This document shows, in pieces, positions 6,522 through 13,606 of a DNA stretch of 13,606 nt. Location of the stretch: positions 1-13,606 of the forward strand of contig JBNMOP010000076.1 of the NCBI GenBank assembly GCA_051275005.1, written 5' to 3'. Under the pieces are notes generated by a model. The model searched no databases, was not told where the DNA came from, and saw only the letters and a list, made by a program, of their open reading frames with translations. A program made the translations under genes and the position numbers. Source of the DNA: Eutrophobius sp051275005. Its GTDB lineage: Bacteria > Pseudomonadota > Gammaproteobacteria > Eutrophobiales > Eutrophobiaceae. Each line of letters starts with the position of its first letter. Positions within the stretch are counted from its first letter, which is position 1.

Positions 6522-8174
6522 TTATTTTTTTAATGGTGGTAGTAACGGTGAAGGTTTACGTTTCATACTTGCCTGCTCGTATGCATAAGCATATCCCAAT
6601 AATGGACCTTCATCATAGGGTTTGCCGAAGAAAGCAATATCCATAGGCAAGCCCTGCGAACCTATACCCATAGGCACTACAATGCAGGGAAATCCGATGG
6701 AATTATATCCTGCTAATGTTGCAGGGGACGGTATGTCTGATGAGACAAAAGTAGGATCCTCCAGATTATATACCGGGCTCCTTATTACACTCGCGAATCG
6801 AGTTTCATACGGAAAAACCAAAATATCCAGATTGTATCTTTCAAAAATTGCCAGTTTATCCGCAGTAGCTTTAGGTAATACTTCTTGTACAAGATCCTTG
6901 TAGTCCTGCTCATCGGTTGAATGTAACAGTGATGTCTTCAGTAATCGCAATACATTTTCACGCGCAGGTAATTCTGATTTATTAATCCTGGTTTCATATA
7001 TGTTTACAAACTCAGCAACGGACTTGGGCGCACCCGGTAACGTTGCGAGATATTCCTCCCAATCATTACGAAATCGATAATCAGCTATTCTGCGTAACTT
7101 CTGACTCCCACTACCGAGGTAGCGAGAAATAAAATCTTCGTCAAAATTAATATCTACTAAAATACCGCCTAATGATTCGATTACTTTTATCGCCTCATTG
7201 GCCATTTCGTCAATCTCCGGATCACCTCCAAACAGATTTCGCACCACACCAATACGTTTACCGTTCAAAGCTGAACGATCGAGAAAAATTGAATAATCAA
7301 TGTGACCATTTTTTACTTGATAACGATTGGATACTTCATCCCACACCGATTTGCTAAGGGGATCTTTCTCATCTTCTACAGCAATGACACTAAGCATATG
7401 GGCTATATCTGTGACCGTTCGCGCCATAGGTCCTGCACTGTCATATTGAAGGTCTTTTGGTGCGATACCATCACGACTAATCAAACCAGTGGTTGGACGC
7501 AATCCTACTATCCCATTAAATGCAGCTGGTCCTCGAACAGAGGTGCTGGTATCTGTTCCCACTGCTAGTACTGCAAAATTTGCGGCAATTGCAGCGGCCG
7601 ACCCACTGCTAGATCCACCAGTATCACGCTTAAAATTATATGGATTTATTGTCTGACCACTAACAGAATTATAACTGCCACTTGCAAATTCTCCCATGGC
7701 TGCCTTGCCGAGAATAATTGCTCCCGCTTCACGTAATGCCCGTGTCAGAGTGGCATCGTCAGGTGGAATGACCCCCTTTAAAACTGCCGAACCATTTGTT
7801 GTTGGCAAATCAAAGGTATCGATATTATCTTTTAACAACACCGGTATGCCGTGTAATGCACTGCGTGGGCCAGTTTTTAATCGTTCCGCATCCAACAATG
7901 CAGCTTGTTTCAGAACATGAGGGTTAACTGCAATAATAGAATTTATTTTTGGTCCATTTTTTTCATAAGCATTGATCCTGTCAAGATATCCTTGAATAAG
8001 ATTAACTGTCGTTAAATTCCCAGATGTATATGCACTTTGAATGTCATCAATGGTAGCCTCTTCGACCGCAAATGGAACCAGCGGTTTTGATTGAAACAAA
8101 GTTGAAGTACATGAAACGAGAAAGGGTGTCAAAAATATAACTAATTTGATGTATGAATATAGTGGTTGATACAT
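6522..8174 (-). CDS. Amidase-signature-family lipoprotein
   Basis: This is a 550-residue amidase with the Ser-cisSer-Lys triad, which hydrolyses amide bonds to acid plus amine. Lys115 lies in VLLKDNID, Ser188 in the GGSSSGSAAA loop (186-195) and the nucleophile Ser212 in GTDTSTSVRGP (206-216). The 24-residue spacing from Ser188 to Ser212 matches that of fatty acid amide hydrolase. The common GGS before Ser is replaced here by STS. The N-terminus is a lipoprotein signal: hydrophobic 10-20, then LVSC with Cys22 as the lipidated residue, so the enzyme is tethered in the envelope instead of being cytoplasmic as most family members are. TAGGGA lies eight bases before the ATG. It is the first gene of the leftward hydrolase operon, behind the FNR-type promoter. 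It is not GatA: the gatB/gatC partners are absent and the protein is exported. Substrate unknown. Confidence 0.9.
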   Translation of the reverse strand: MYQPLYSYIKLVIFLTPFLVSCTSTLFQSKPLVPFAVEEATIDDIQSAYTSGNLTTVNLIQGYLDRINAYEKNGPKINSIIAVNPHVLKQAALLDAERLKTGPRSALHGIPVLLKDNIDTFDLPTTNGSAVLKGVIPPDDATLTRALREAGAIILGKAAMGEFASGSYNSVSGQTINPYNFKRDTGGSSSGSAAAIAANFAVLAVGTDTSTSVRGPAAFNGIVGLRPTTGLISRDGIAPKDLQYDSAGPMARTVTDIAHMLSVIAVEDEKDPLSKSVWDEVSNRYQVKNGHIDYSIFLDRSALNGKRIGVVRNLFGGDPEIDEMANEAIKVIESLGGILVDINFDEDFISRYLGSGSQKLRRIADYRFRNDWEEYLATLPGAPKSVAEFVNIYETRINKSELPARENVLRLLKTSLLHSTDEQDYKDLVQEVLPKATADKLAIFERYNLDILVFPYETRFASVIRSPVYNLEDPTFVSSDIPSPATLAGYNSIGFPCIVVPMGIGSQGLPMDIAFFGKPYDEGPLLGYAYAYEQASMKRKPSPLLPPLKK

Positions 8175-8191
8175 GTTTATTTCCCTAAGTT

Positions 8192-8213
8192 TGATAGTAA
8201 CTCATGACTATCA
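8192..8213. promoter_or_regulatory. Perfect 22-bp dyad over the predicted amidase start site
   Basis: TGATAGT (8192-8198) and ACTATCA (8207-8213) form a perfect seven-base inverted repeat with an eight-base spacer. It overlaps the predicted -10 end and transcription start of the amidase operon. It could be a repressor operator or, less likely, a leader hairpin. No regulator family was recognised from the motif. Confidence 0.4.
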
Positions 8214-8241
8214 TTTAAAGATTGATCATTAAACATGTCTT
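8205..8241 (-). promoter_or_regulatory. Predicted amidase-operon promoter
   Basis: On the minus strand AAGACA (8241-8236; four of six -35 matches) is followed after 17 bases by TTAAAT (8218-8213; four of six -10 matches), giving a start near 8205. The FNR-type site centred at 8246.5 would then lie at about -41.5, the classical position for activation, which explains the modest -35. Confidence 0.5.
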
Positions 8242-8253
8242 GATTTATATCAA
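8240..8253. promoter_or_regulatory. FNR/Anr/FixK-type binding site
   Basis: TTGAT-TTAT-ATCAA matches the FNR consensus TTGATNNNNATCAA at all ten defined bases; the flanking bases extend the symmetry to CTTGAT-N4-ATCAAG. It lies in the intergenic region 66-79 bases before the amidase ATG. The other neighbour, the M50 gene, ends here rather than starts, so the amidase operon is the only likely target. It implies control by oxygen or nitrogen oxides. Confidence 0.65.
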
Positions 8254-8363
8254 GCTTATTCGATAATTTTATGTATTTAGCTCTAGGTAGTTAATTATTA
8301 TATCCAGTTCAGCATAAAACTTGATACTGCCACTTACAATAATTAAAATTATTTTTAGATTTT

Positions 8364-8384
8364 AAAAAAACTTCAGGTAATGAA
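8364..8384 (-). terminator. Possible terminator of the export cassette
   Basis: On the minus strand, TTCA-TTACC-TGAA (8384-8372) is followed by G and seven T residues (8370-8364), beginning 15 bases after the M50 gene stop codon. The stem is only four base pairs, so the assignment rests mostly on the T-tract and the position. Confidence 0.35.
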
Positions 8385-8398
8385 CTACGTCAAAATAC

Positions 8399-10534
8399 TT
8401 AAAATCCAGATTCTCGTATCAGCACTGAGGCAACTGATTCATATGCATATTTAACAAGACTTAAAGGTCTTCCGGATATGAATATCCTTCCGCTAGAAAC
8501 TTTATCTAATTCATAAGTAGTTTCGCTTGGCAATAATTTGACTCGATACGAAGAATCCTCTGGTATTAATTTACCAGAGTCTTCCTTTCTAACGGCAATC
8601 GTTCCCCCATATGTGGAGGTAAAATACAGCGCTTCAATATTACGAACATTAGTTTTTCCTATCTCAATAACTTGTGCTTTGACCTCATCAAGCTCAGGTT
8701 CATTAGGCAAAAATACGGCATCCTGATTGATATCAATACGGCCGAGATCTTTTGCAGTAACAATACCAGTCAACTCCAATGTCAGCGGGTCAATAATTGA
8801 CAGGAGCATCAGGTCTTCATTTATCCATCTACCAGGATGTAAATTACGAGTTATATCTACCAGCTTCCCATCTATAGGTGCCCGAATAGCAAGTTGAGAT
8901 TGACGATCAAGTAAGCCATCAATTCTGGATTGAAGTTCTTGTCTCTGCTCTATTAGTACATTAGTTCCAGCAAGTTCTTCCGGATCAGAAACCCGTCTAT
9001 TTAAGCGAAAGTTTAAAACCTGCAATTCTTTTGTTGCATTCTCAATCTCTTTATCAAGAAAAGGGGATTCCATAACAACTAATACTTCATCTTTCTTAAC
9101 TAACGCACCCTGATTTATATTTAACGAAATAATTCTTCCCGGAATCAGACTATATACAGAAGTTATATTTGATGTTTTCATAATTCCCGGGATCGAAACA
9201 GTTGTACTGAAAGGAATTAACAATATTAATAGAAATATGATTGTTGCAGAAAGCAGGTAAGGGAATCGATTTGAATTAATTATTTTGCCTCTTAATTCCC
9301 ACCAGACCAAAAACTCACTATGAACGGGTTTCAAGATAAACCATAAGATTTCAATAGCAAATAATAATAATCCTAGTAATTTGAAGAAATAAAAATAAAC
9401 AAGCACCGCAATCCCGATAAATAAAAATAATCGATAGACCCAAACACTCCATGCATAAAGGGTGAGTCGCCATATCATTGGATCTGGTAATATTTCCGGC
9501 TTAGGTAACTTTAGATTAAACAATACTTCTCGTAATCGCCATTTTCCCATAGCAAAACCACGTGCCTGTAAATTTTCGATCCCCCACCAATCCGATAAAA
9601 TGTAATATCCGTCAAATCGCATTAAGATATTAGTATTTACTATGATTGATAGTGTCCAGCTAGTGGTAGCAAATATAAATGCGATACTTTTAAAAACACC
9701 CTCTGGTAAAAAACTCCAAAGAAATGTTGCAATTAGGGCGATATAAATCTCCGTAATCATTCCAGCGGCACCAATAAACATTCGCTGCTGCCTGGAGACA
9801 AGTCGCCAGCTATCTGTCGTATCTGTATATAGCATTGGGAACATGACCAACAAGGCTACGCCCATGGTTGGAACTTTACAGCCATAGCGGGCCGCAACAT
9901 AAGCATGCCCCAATTCATGAAATATTTTTATCATGACCAGGGCCAGTCCGTAATATATCGCACCGTTAACATTAAAAAAATATAGAAAAGTTGATGTAAA
10001 TTCCTCCCACTCACGGAGCACAAGAAATACACCCAGCAGTCCGCAACCTATTACAATTGTCCTGAATGTTTTAGTGAATAAAGCTTCTACCAACGGCAAA
10101 CTTTTTTGAACAAACTTATTGGGTCTGACTAAAGGAATACGAATAAACAAATAGTTCTTCAGCAACCATAAGAACCAGTGCATTTTGGTGGCATTGAATT
10201 GGTCCAGATAATCACTGCTTTCACCACTCATCGATTCACGAGTAAGACTATTACCGTAAAGAAATTTAATGAAATCCTGTATATCAGCCAAGGATAGGTT
10301 ACAGGTTGTTTCATTTCTTACTCGATTAAGCAATGTCTCGGCCCTACCAGCACTCCAACGAGAAAGTAAATGGAAGGCTATCCAACCTATTCTGAAATAC
10401 TTGTTACGAATGGGATCATAAATATTCCAGGTTGGTTCTCCATTTGTGGCAATTGGTCCGTTAAGAATACTTAAATCTTCTCGCAATACTGGAAGCGGGA
10501 AGTCATCATTACCTTCCGACATGGTTGAACTCAT
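8399..10534 (-). CDS. PqqD-like / M50 zinc metalloprotease / lipoyl-adaptor fusion protein
   Basis: This 711-residue inner-membrane protein has three parts. Residues about 33-98 (EPTWNIYDPIRNKYFRIG onward) follow the pattern of PqqD-like winged-helix domains, which in peptide-modification systems bind leader peptides. Residues about 155-440 are a multi-spanning site-2-protease-type M50 domain, with zinc motif H206-E-L-G-H210 and a likely third ligand, Asp308 in NILMRFDGYY. About 445-711 is a periplasmic HlyD-like part: one half of a biotinyl-lipoyl domain at 460-489, a short coiled segment at 492-545, the other half at 548-565, then a beta-barrel-like region. The start codon overlaps the previous gene's stop (ATGA), so translation is probably coupled; an in-frame ATG four codons later is an alternative. 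It should cleave a membrane-embedded or peptide substrate and also contact an adaptor or channel. The protease class is firm; the PqqD assignment is by pattern only. Confidence 0.85.
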   Translation of the reverse strand: MSSTMSEGNDDFPLPVLREDLSILNGPIATNGEPTWNIYDPIRNKYFRIGWIAFHLLSRWSAGRAETLLNRVRNETTCNLSLADIQDFIKFLYGNSLTRESMSGESSDYLDQFNATKMHWFLWLLKNYLFIRIPLVRPNKFVQKSLPLVEALFTKTFRTIVIGCGLLGVFLVLREWEEFTSTFLYFFNVNGAIYYGLALVMIKIFHELGHAYVAARYGCKVPTMGVALLVMFPMLYTDTTDSWRLVSRQQRMFIGAAGMITEIYIALIATFLWSFLPEGVFKSIAFIFATTSWTLSIIVNTNILMRFDGYYILSDWWGIENLQARGFAMGKWRLREVLFNLKLPKPEILPDPMIWRLTLYAWSVWVYRLFLFIGIAVLVYFYFFKLLGLLLFAIEILWFILKPVHSEFLVWWELRGKIINSNRFPYLLSATIIFLLILLIPFSTTVSIPGIMKTSNITSVYSLIPGRIISLNINQGALVKKDEVLVVMESPFLDKEIENATKELQVLNFRLNRRVSDPEELAGTNVLIEQRQELQSRIDGLLDRQSQLAIRAPIDGKLVDITRNLHPGRWINEDLMLLSIIDPLTLELTGIVTAKDLGRIDINQDAVFLPNEPELDEVKAQVIEIGKTNVRNIEALYFTSTYGGTIAVRKEDSGKLIPEDSSYRVKLLPSETTYELDKVSSGRIFISGRPLSLVKYAYESVASVLIRESGF

Positions 10535-11880
10535 ATTCCGATGTATTGGCGCATTGTAGCGATTGGTCTTCTGAACAGGTAAAAAAACAAACTCATACGT
10601 TCCCCATATATTTTTGCAGTCCCTTGAAGTCCTATTCTTGGTTCGTCTTCACTACTATCTAAATCAGCTATGATTCGATACGCTAAAATATCTTCTGGTG
10701 TTAACTCTGCCTCATAACTTGCATACCTAAGTACAGCGGCCAATGAATTAAGTGGATCATAGTCCAGGAAAATTTTTATTTCTGCACCGATCGCTAATAC
10801 AATTGCATCATTGACAGGTATATTAATTCTCAGTTCAATTTTATCAGGATCAGCTACTTGCATTATTTGCTCACCTACGCGAACAGGTTGGCCAGTCCAG
10901 TTTGATTCGTCGGAATAAATTAACAAACCAGAAACTGGGCTAATGACATCGACCTGTTGAAATAACTCCATTGAATAATCCCGTTCAGCCTGACGATATT
11001 CTACCTGGGCTTTTAAAGCTGAAACTTGTGAACTACTTCGTGTATCCTGAAATGCGCTTTGTGAGGCCTGTCGAAACTCAGCCATTGCCACTGCCATACT
11101 CTTCTCGGATATCTCATATTTGTTACGTAGATCAGTATCTTCATATTTTAATAATTGCATACCTGGCACGACAAAAGTGTTAGGAGGTACCAACACTTCC
11201 TTTATTACTCCATCCATAGGCGCACTGATGATAGTTGGATCTCTTGCTACAACTTCCACTGGCGCCAGCGCACTAATACGTACCGGTATTACAAAAAAAC
11301 TGGCAACAATGAAAAATACAGACCCAAGTATTACTCTCTCATAATGTTTATTTTTTTGCAGTTTTTCCTGATCAGAAAGGGCAAACCAGGCATGTGCAAA
11401 TGTTTCAGCCAGTCTCTTGATAAGCACTATTTCATTTTCCTGCCAGGGTGTTTCGCGGGAAAGCCAGAACACACCCATATGCCGACCATTAGCTAAATCG
11501 AGCGGACACCAGAGCACAAATGGTAGAGAAAATTCCTTCCACCTTTCCTTGTAACGCTCTGGACATCTGGTTATATCGATCTGTTGTATGGAGGAACTGC
11601 TATTTTCCTTGTATAAACTCGAAACTAATTTTTCTATCCAAGAAGTAAGATGGGCATCTTTCTCAATAACAGCAATACTGGATGCGCATTGGAGTGTGTG
11701 CATATCCTTACTTTTTGAATCAGTCTCCAATAAAAATGCTTGTCTATAAGGTATAAGCTTTCTCGTCTCGTTAACGATTATGAACTGTAATGCTTTAAGC
11801 GACTCAGCCCGTCGTACCATGGACTCCAACTGCATAAGTACTGACACGCCAGATTGTTCTTTTTTCGCTTCTATGTTCAC
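10531..11880 (-). CDS. GAF-domain / HlyD-type membrane-fusion protein
   Basis: A 449-residue protein with a cytoplasmic N-terminal region of about 180 residues that reads like a GAF sensor domain: an alpha-helical start (ESMVRRAESLKALQFIIVNET), an RQAFLLE strand near 46-52, a WCPLDLANGRHMGVFWL strand pair at 124-140 and a closing helix at 147-168. One transmembrane segment lies at about 182-200. A periplasmic HlyD-type adaptor follows: half lipoyl motifs at 217-245 (ISAPMDGVIKEVLVPPNTFV) and 311-343 (ISPVSGLLIY...GEQIMQV) flanking a helical hairpin, then a beta-barrel domain. The start is GTG at 11880, preceded by only a weak ribosome binding site. An in-frame ATG at codon 16 is the alternative. 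It follows the short adaptor gene by 21 bases in the same frame, and its stop overlaps the M50 start. A GAF-adaptor joining suggests signal-gated assembly, but no ligand is evident. Confidence 0.8.
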   Translation of the reverse strand: MNIEAKKEQSGVSVLMQLESMVRRAESLKALQFIIVNETRKLIPYRQAFLLETDSKSKDMHTLQCASSIAVIEKDAHLTSWIEKLVSSLYKENSSSSIQQIDITRCPERYKERWKEFSLPFVLWCPLDLANGRHMGVFWLSRETPWQENEIVLIKRLAETFAHAWFALSDQEKLQKNKHYERVILGSVFFIVASFFVIPVRISALAPVEVVARDPTIISAPMDGVIKEVLVPPNTFVVPGMQLLKYEDTDLRNKYEISEKSMAVAMAEFRQASQSAFQDTRSSSQVSALKAQVEYRQAERDYSMELFQQVDVISPVSGLLIYSDESNWTGQPVRVGEQIMQVADPDKIELRINIPVNDAIVLAIGAEIKIFLDYDPLNSLAAVLRYASYEAELTPEDILAYRIIADLDSSEDEPRIGLQGTAKIYGERMSLFFYLFRRPIATMRQYIGI

Positions 11881-11901
11881 GGATATTTCTATACTTATTC
11901 G

Positions 11902-12660
11902 TTATAAATTAAATATCGCAGTGCCACTCATCCCTGATAAGACGTCTTTTGATTGCATGTCAAACTCACCTATTAAGCGAACCGTTTGGCTTACCGGATC
12001 AACGGTTGCCCCAATTTGAACAATCCTGGAAGGATATTCCTTTCCTGTTTCATCAACAGCAAAATTGAACCCAACTCCATTTTTGAGAAAAATTAACCAT
12101 GAGGAAGGGACTATTAGCTCAATTTCCAGGGTAAGATCATCTAATATGGATATTAATTCTTGATCCTGCAGTACGCTTTCATATTCATTGACAACAATAT
12201 CGATAACTCTTCCAGAATACGGCGCAGTAATCAGACAATTATTAGTACGGATATTTCTTATTGTGACCTCTGCCGCTGCAATCTCCATTTCAGCCATGGA
12301 GAGTTCAACTTCAATATCACTGATTGCATTTAATTCAAGCAATTTTTTATTGTTTTCGTAACGTTTTTTTTCTGCATTAAACCTGGCTCTAGCTGAAGCA
12401 AGTTCAGCGTTGTATAAAGAGCAATCGAACTTTATTAATTGATCATTTTTGTTGAATCTTTCACCAGATTTAAACATTATTTTTGATATACGTCCTGATA
12501 TCTCACTAGACAAGACCGCACGACTTTGTGGTTTGATCAGACCACGGATGTTCTCAATGTTATTCATTTCAGTTCTCATGCGTCCTTCTTGAGAATAAGC
12601 ATTGAAACAGTAAATAACGACAAAAATTCCAGCAAATAATCTAATGTGTTTTATCTTCAT
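11902..12660 (-). CDS. Short RND/HlyD-type periplasmic adaptor protein
   Basis: This 252-residue protein has a signal peptide (hydrophobic 7-20, cleavage probably after AYS at 21-23), without an obvious lipobox, so it is probably soluble in the periplasm or loosely anchored. The order is that of a membrane-fusion protein: half lipoyl motif (LSSEISGRISKIMFKSGERF, 50-69), a helical hairpin at about 81-137 rich in A, E and K, the second half motif (LITAPYSGRVIDIVVNEYE, 143-161), then a beta-barrel region at 175-250. At 252 residues it is shorter than classic AcrA-type adaptors of nearly 400 and lacks most of the membrane-proximal domain. It lies 20 bases after the TolC-like gene and 21 before the GAF-HlyD gene, so the three are almost certainly co-transcribed. 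It would bridge the inner-membrane parts to the outer-membrane channel. Confidence 0.85.
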   Translation of the reverse strand: MKIKHIRLFAGIFVVIYCFNAYSQEGRMRTEMNNIENIRGLIKPQSRAVLSSEISGRISKIMFKSGERFNKNDQLIKFDCSLYNAELASARARFNAEKKRYENNKKLLELNAISDIEVELSMAEMEIAAAEVTIRNIRTNNCLITAPYSGRVIDIVVNEYESVLQDQELISILDDLTLEIELIVPSSWLIFLKNGVGFNFAVDETGKEYPSRIVQIGATVDPVSQTVRLIGEFDMQSKDVLSGMSGTAIFNL

Positions 12661-12680
12661 TTCTTGTGACCCGTTATATA

Positions 12681-13606
12681 TTATTCAATCTTCATCTCAA
12701 AAATTTCATCATAGAGTGATAGTGCACTAAACTTTTTTTCAATTATGTTTTCCAACGTTTCAAGTGGCATCATAAATGCGTGACTAGGGAGTAAATCCAG
12801 ACCCAGGGCAGCAAAAATTCCTGCATAAGAATTCTCCAGTTCAGAATGTGCAATATCATATTTTATCTCAGATACCATTAAATTCATTTCTTCTCGAATC
12901 AACGATTGCTGACTTACCGAATTCAAACTTTCTGCACTAATTAGCTGATCCAGAATTTTTCCTTGTGTTGTAAAATAATCTGCAGCGGTTTCTAACTCAC
13001 GTCTACTGTATTCATATCGGGCCAAACTGACATAGACTTGTGTCATAATTGCCATACTTAATGTAAGCCGTCGTGCATCCAGCACCTTTCCCCTGGCATC
13101 AAACTCTCTATTCGTTGCTGGAATCTTAAATAGATTAATTAGATCAGAACTAATTTTAGCGCCATATCCGAGCCAATCATTCTCAAATATAAAGCTATTA
13201 CTATTATAATTCTTCCCAAAGTTTAGATCTAAATTTGGAAACAAGCTGAGTATTGCCGCCTTAGCTTCATAACTATTAATACGTTTCTCATAGCTGACTT
13301 CGCGTATCTCAGGCCTGTTTTCCAGCGCAATTTGTTCCATTAATTGCGGAGAAATACCGATGCTTTTAACGTTAGTGGAACGATCAGGAATAACCAGCGT
13401 ATACGACTCGCCCAGAGGCAAATTCATTAGTGCAGAAAGCTGAATCTTGGCAAGCGACAAATCCCTCTGTAGTTGCTCCAGTTCTCGTTTAATACTAATC
13501 AATTCTCGCTGGTAGGTCAGCGCAGTTAATGGGCGATCCAGCCTTTCCAGCTCCACACGTTTTGAATCTGCGATGGCTTGATTGACCTTAACCAATAAGT
13601 CATTCA
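12681..13606 (-). CDS. TolC-family outer-membrane efflux protein, N-terminus missing
   Basis: The frame is open to the right window edge, so the signal peptide and the first part of the protein lie outside. About 308 C-terminal residues are visible; TTG at 13595 is not a real start, because coding sequence continues past it (NDLL before VKVNQ). The visible part has the long amphipathic helices of outer-membrane efflux channels: ELISIKRELEQLQRDLSLAK, then LSALMNLPLGESYTL, a typical turn into the linker. The second repeat begins at LENRPEIREVSYEKRINSYEAK, followed by the strand region LFPNLDLNFGKNYNSNSF and further long helices to EMKIE. This channel would give the cassette its exit through the outer membrane. 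It is the first visible gene of the four-gene set; the promoter is out of view. Confidence 0.85.
   Translation of the reverse strand, partial: NDLLVKVNQAIADSKRVELERLDRPLTALTYQRELISIKRELEQLQRDLSLAKIQLSALMNLPLGESYTLVIPDRSTNVKSIGISPQLMEQIALENRPEIREVSYEKRINSYEAKAAILSLFPNLDLNFGKNYNSNSFIFENDWLGYGAKISSDLINLFKIPATNREFDARGKVLDARRLTLSMAIMTQVYVSLARYEYSRRELETAADYFTTQGKILDQLISAESLNSVSQQSLIREEMNLMVSEIKYDIAHSELENSYAGIFAALGLDLLPSHAFMMPLETLENIIEKKFSALSLYDEIFEMKIE

Noticed and set aside
7302..7568. 88-codon open frame on the plus strand
   Set aside because: Antisense to the amidase; the codons encode the amidase catalytic core on the other strand.
6522..8174. GatA, the glutamyl-tRNA amidotransferase subunit A
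   Set aside because: The protein is a predicted lipoprotein, carries STS before the nucleophile, and has no gatB or gatC nearby.
8222..8234. Second FNR half-site (TTGATCATTAAAC)
   Set aside because: Only the left half matches; the right half AAACA does not fit ATCAA, and it lies too close to the perfect site to be placed sensibly.
8399..10534. A type I (ABC) secretion system HlyD/HlyB pair
   Set aside because: There is no Walker A, Walker B or ABC signature in the protein; its membrane domain is an M50 protease with HELGH.
11155..11496. 113-codon open frame on the plus strand
   Set aside because: Antisense to the GAF-HlyD gene, whose domains are recognisable; the opposing translation has no signal or motif.

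Overview
The window is about 13.6 kb of AT-rich DNA, densely packed with genes, from a Gram-negative bacterium. A TonB-dependent outer-membrane receptor, a TolC-type outer-membrane protein, periplasmic adaptors, a lipoprotein signal and a type II-secretion-like pseudopilin all point to a proteobacterium. The protein style fits an environmental, possibly marine, gammaproteobacterium, but nothing here fixes the genus. There is no rRNA, tRNA, CRISPR array, transposase or phage gene. No gene-free stretch exceeds 300 bases.

Layout. (1) The left edge (2-406, +) holds the C-terminal part of an orphan GspG-like pseudopilin. (2) At 656-2773 (+) is a TonB-dependent receptor. It converges, with one base between stop codons, on a leftward series of exported proteins: a class C beta-lactamase-fold serine hydrolase (2775-3851), an LVIVD-repeat beta-propeller protein (4021-5436), a cyclase-family metal hydrolase (5514-6482) and an amidase-signature lipoprotein (6522-8174). 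The last three are closely spaced and probably form one operon read from a promoter near 8205. That promoter carries a perfect FNR/Anr-type site (TTGAT-N4-ATCAA, 8240-8253), placed as expected for oxygen-responsive activation, plus a second dyad over the predicted start site. (3) The right part (8399-13606, -) is a tight four-gene cassette. In transcription order it encodes a TolC-family outer-membrane protein (cut by the window edge), a short RND/HlyD-type adaptor, a GAF-HlyD fusion anchored in the inner membrane, and a large PqqD-like/M50 metalloprotease/lipoyl-adaptor fusion.

How the parts may work. The hydrolase block looks like a cell-envelope route for taking up and opening an amide-, lactam- or ester-containing compound: a receptor for entry, and three hydrolases and a propeller protein in the envelope. 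The substrate is unknown. The right-hand cassette is the most unusual part. It has everything needed to bridge the periplasm (three adaptor modules and an outer-membrane channel) but no visible ATPase or RND pump. In their place is an intramembrane zinc protease with a peptide-recognition-like N-terminal domain. One reading is an export or maturation machine in which proteolysis and channel assembly are coupled. A pump or substrate could lie just beyond position 13606.
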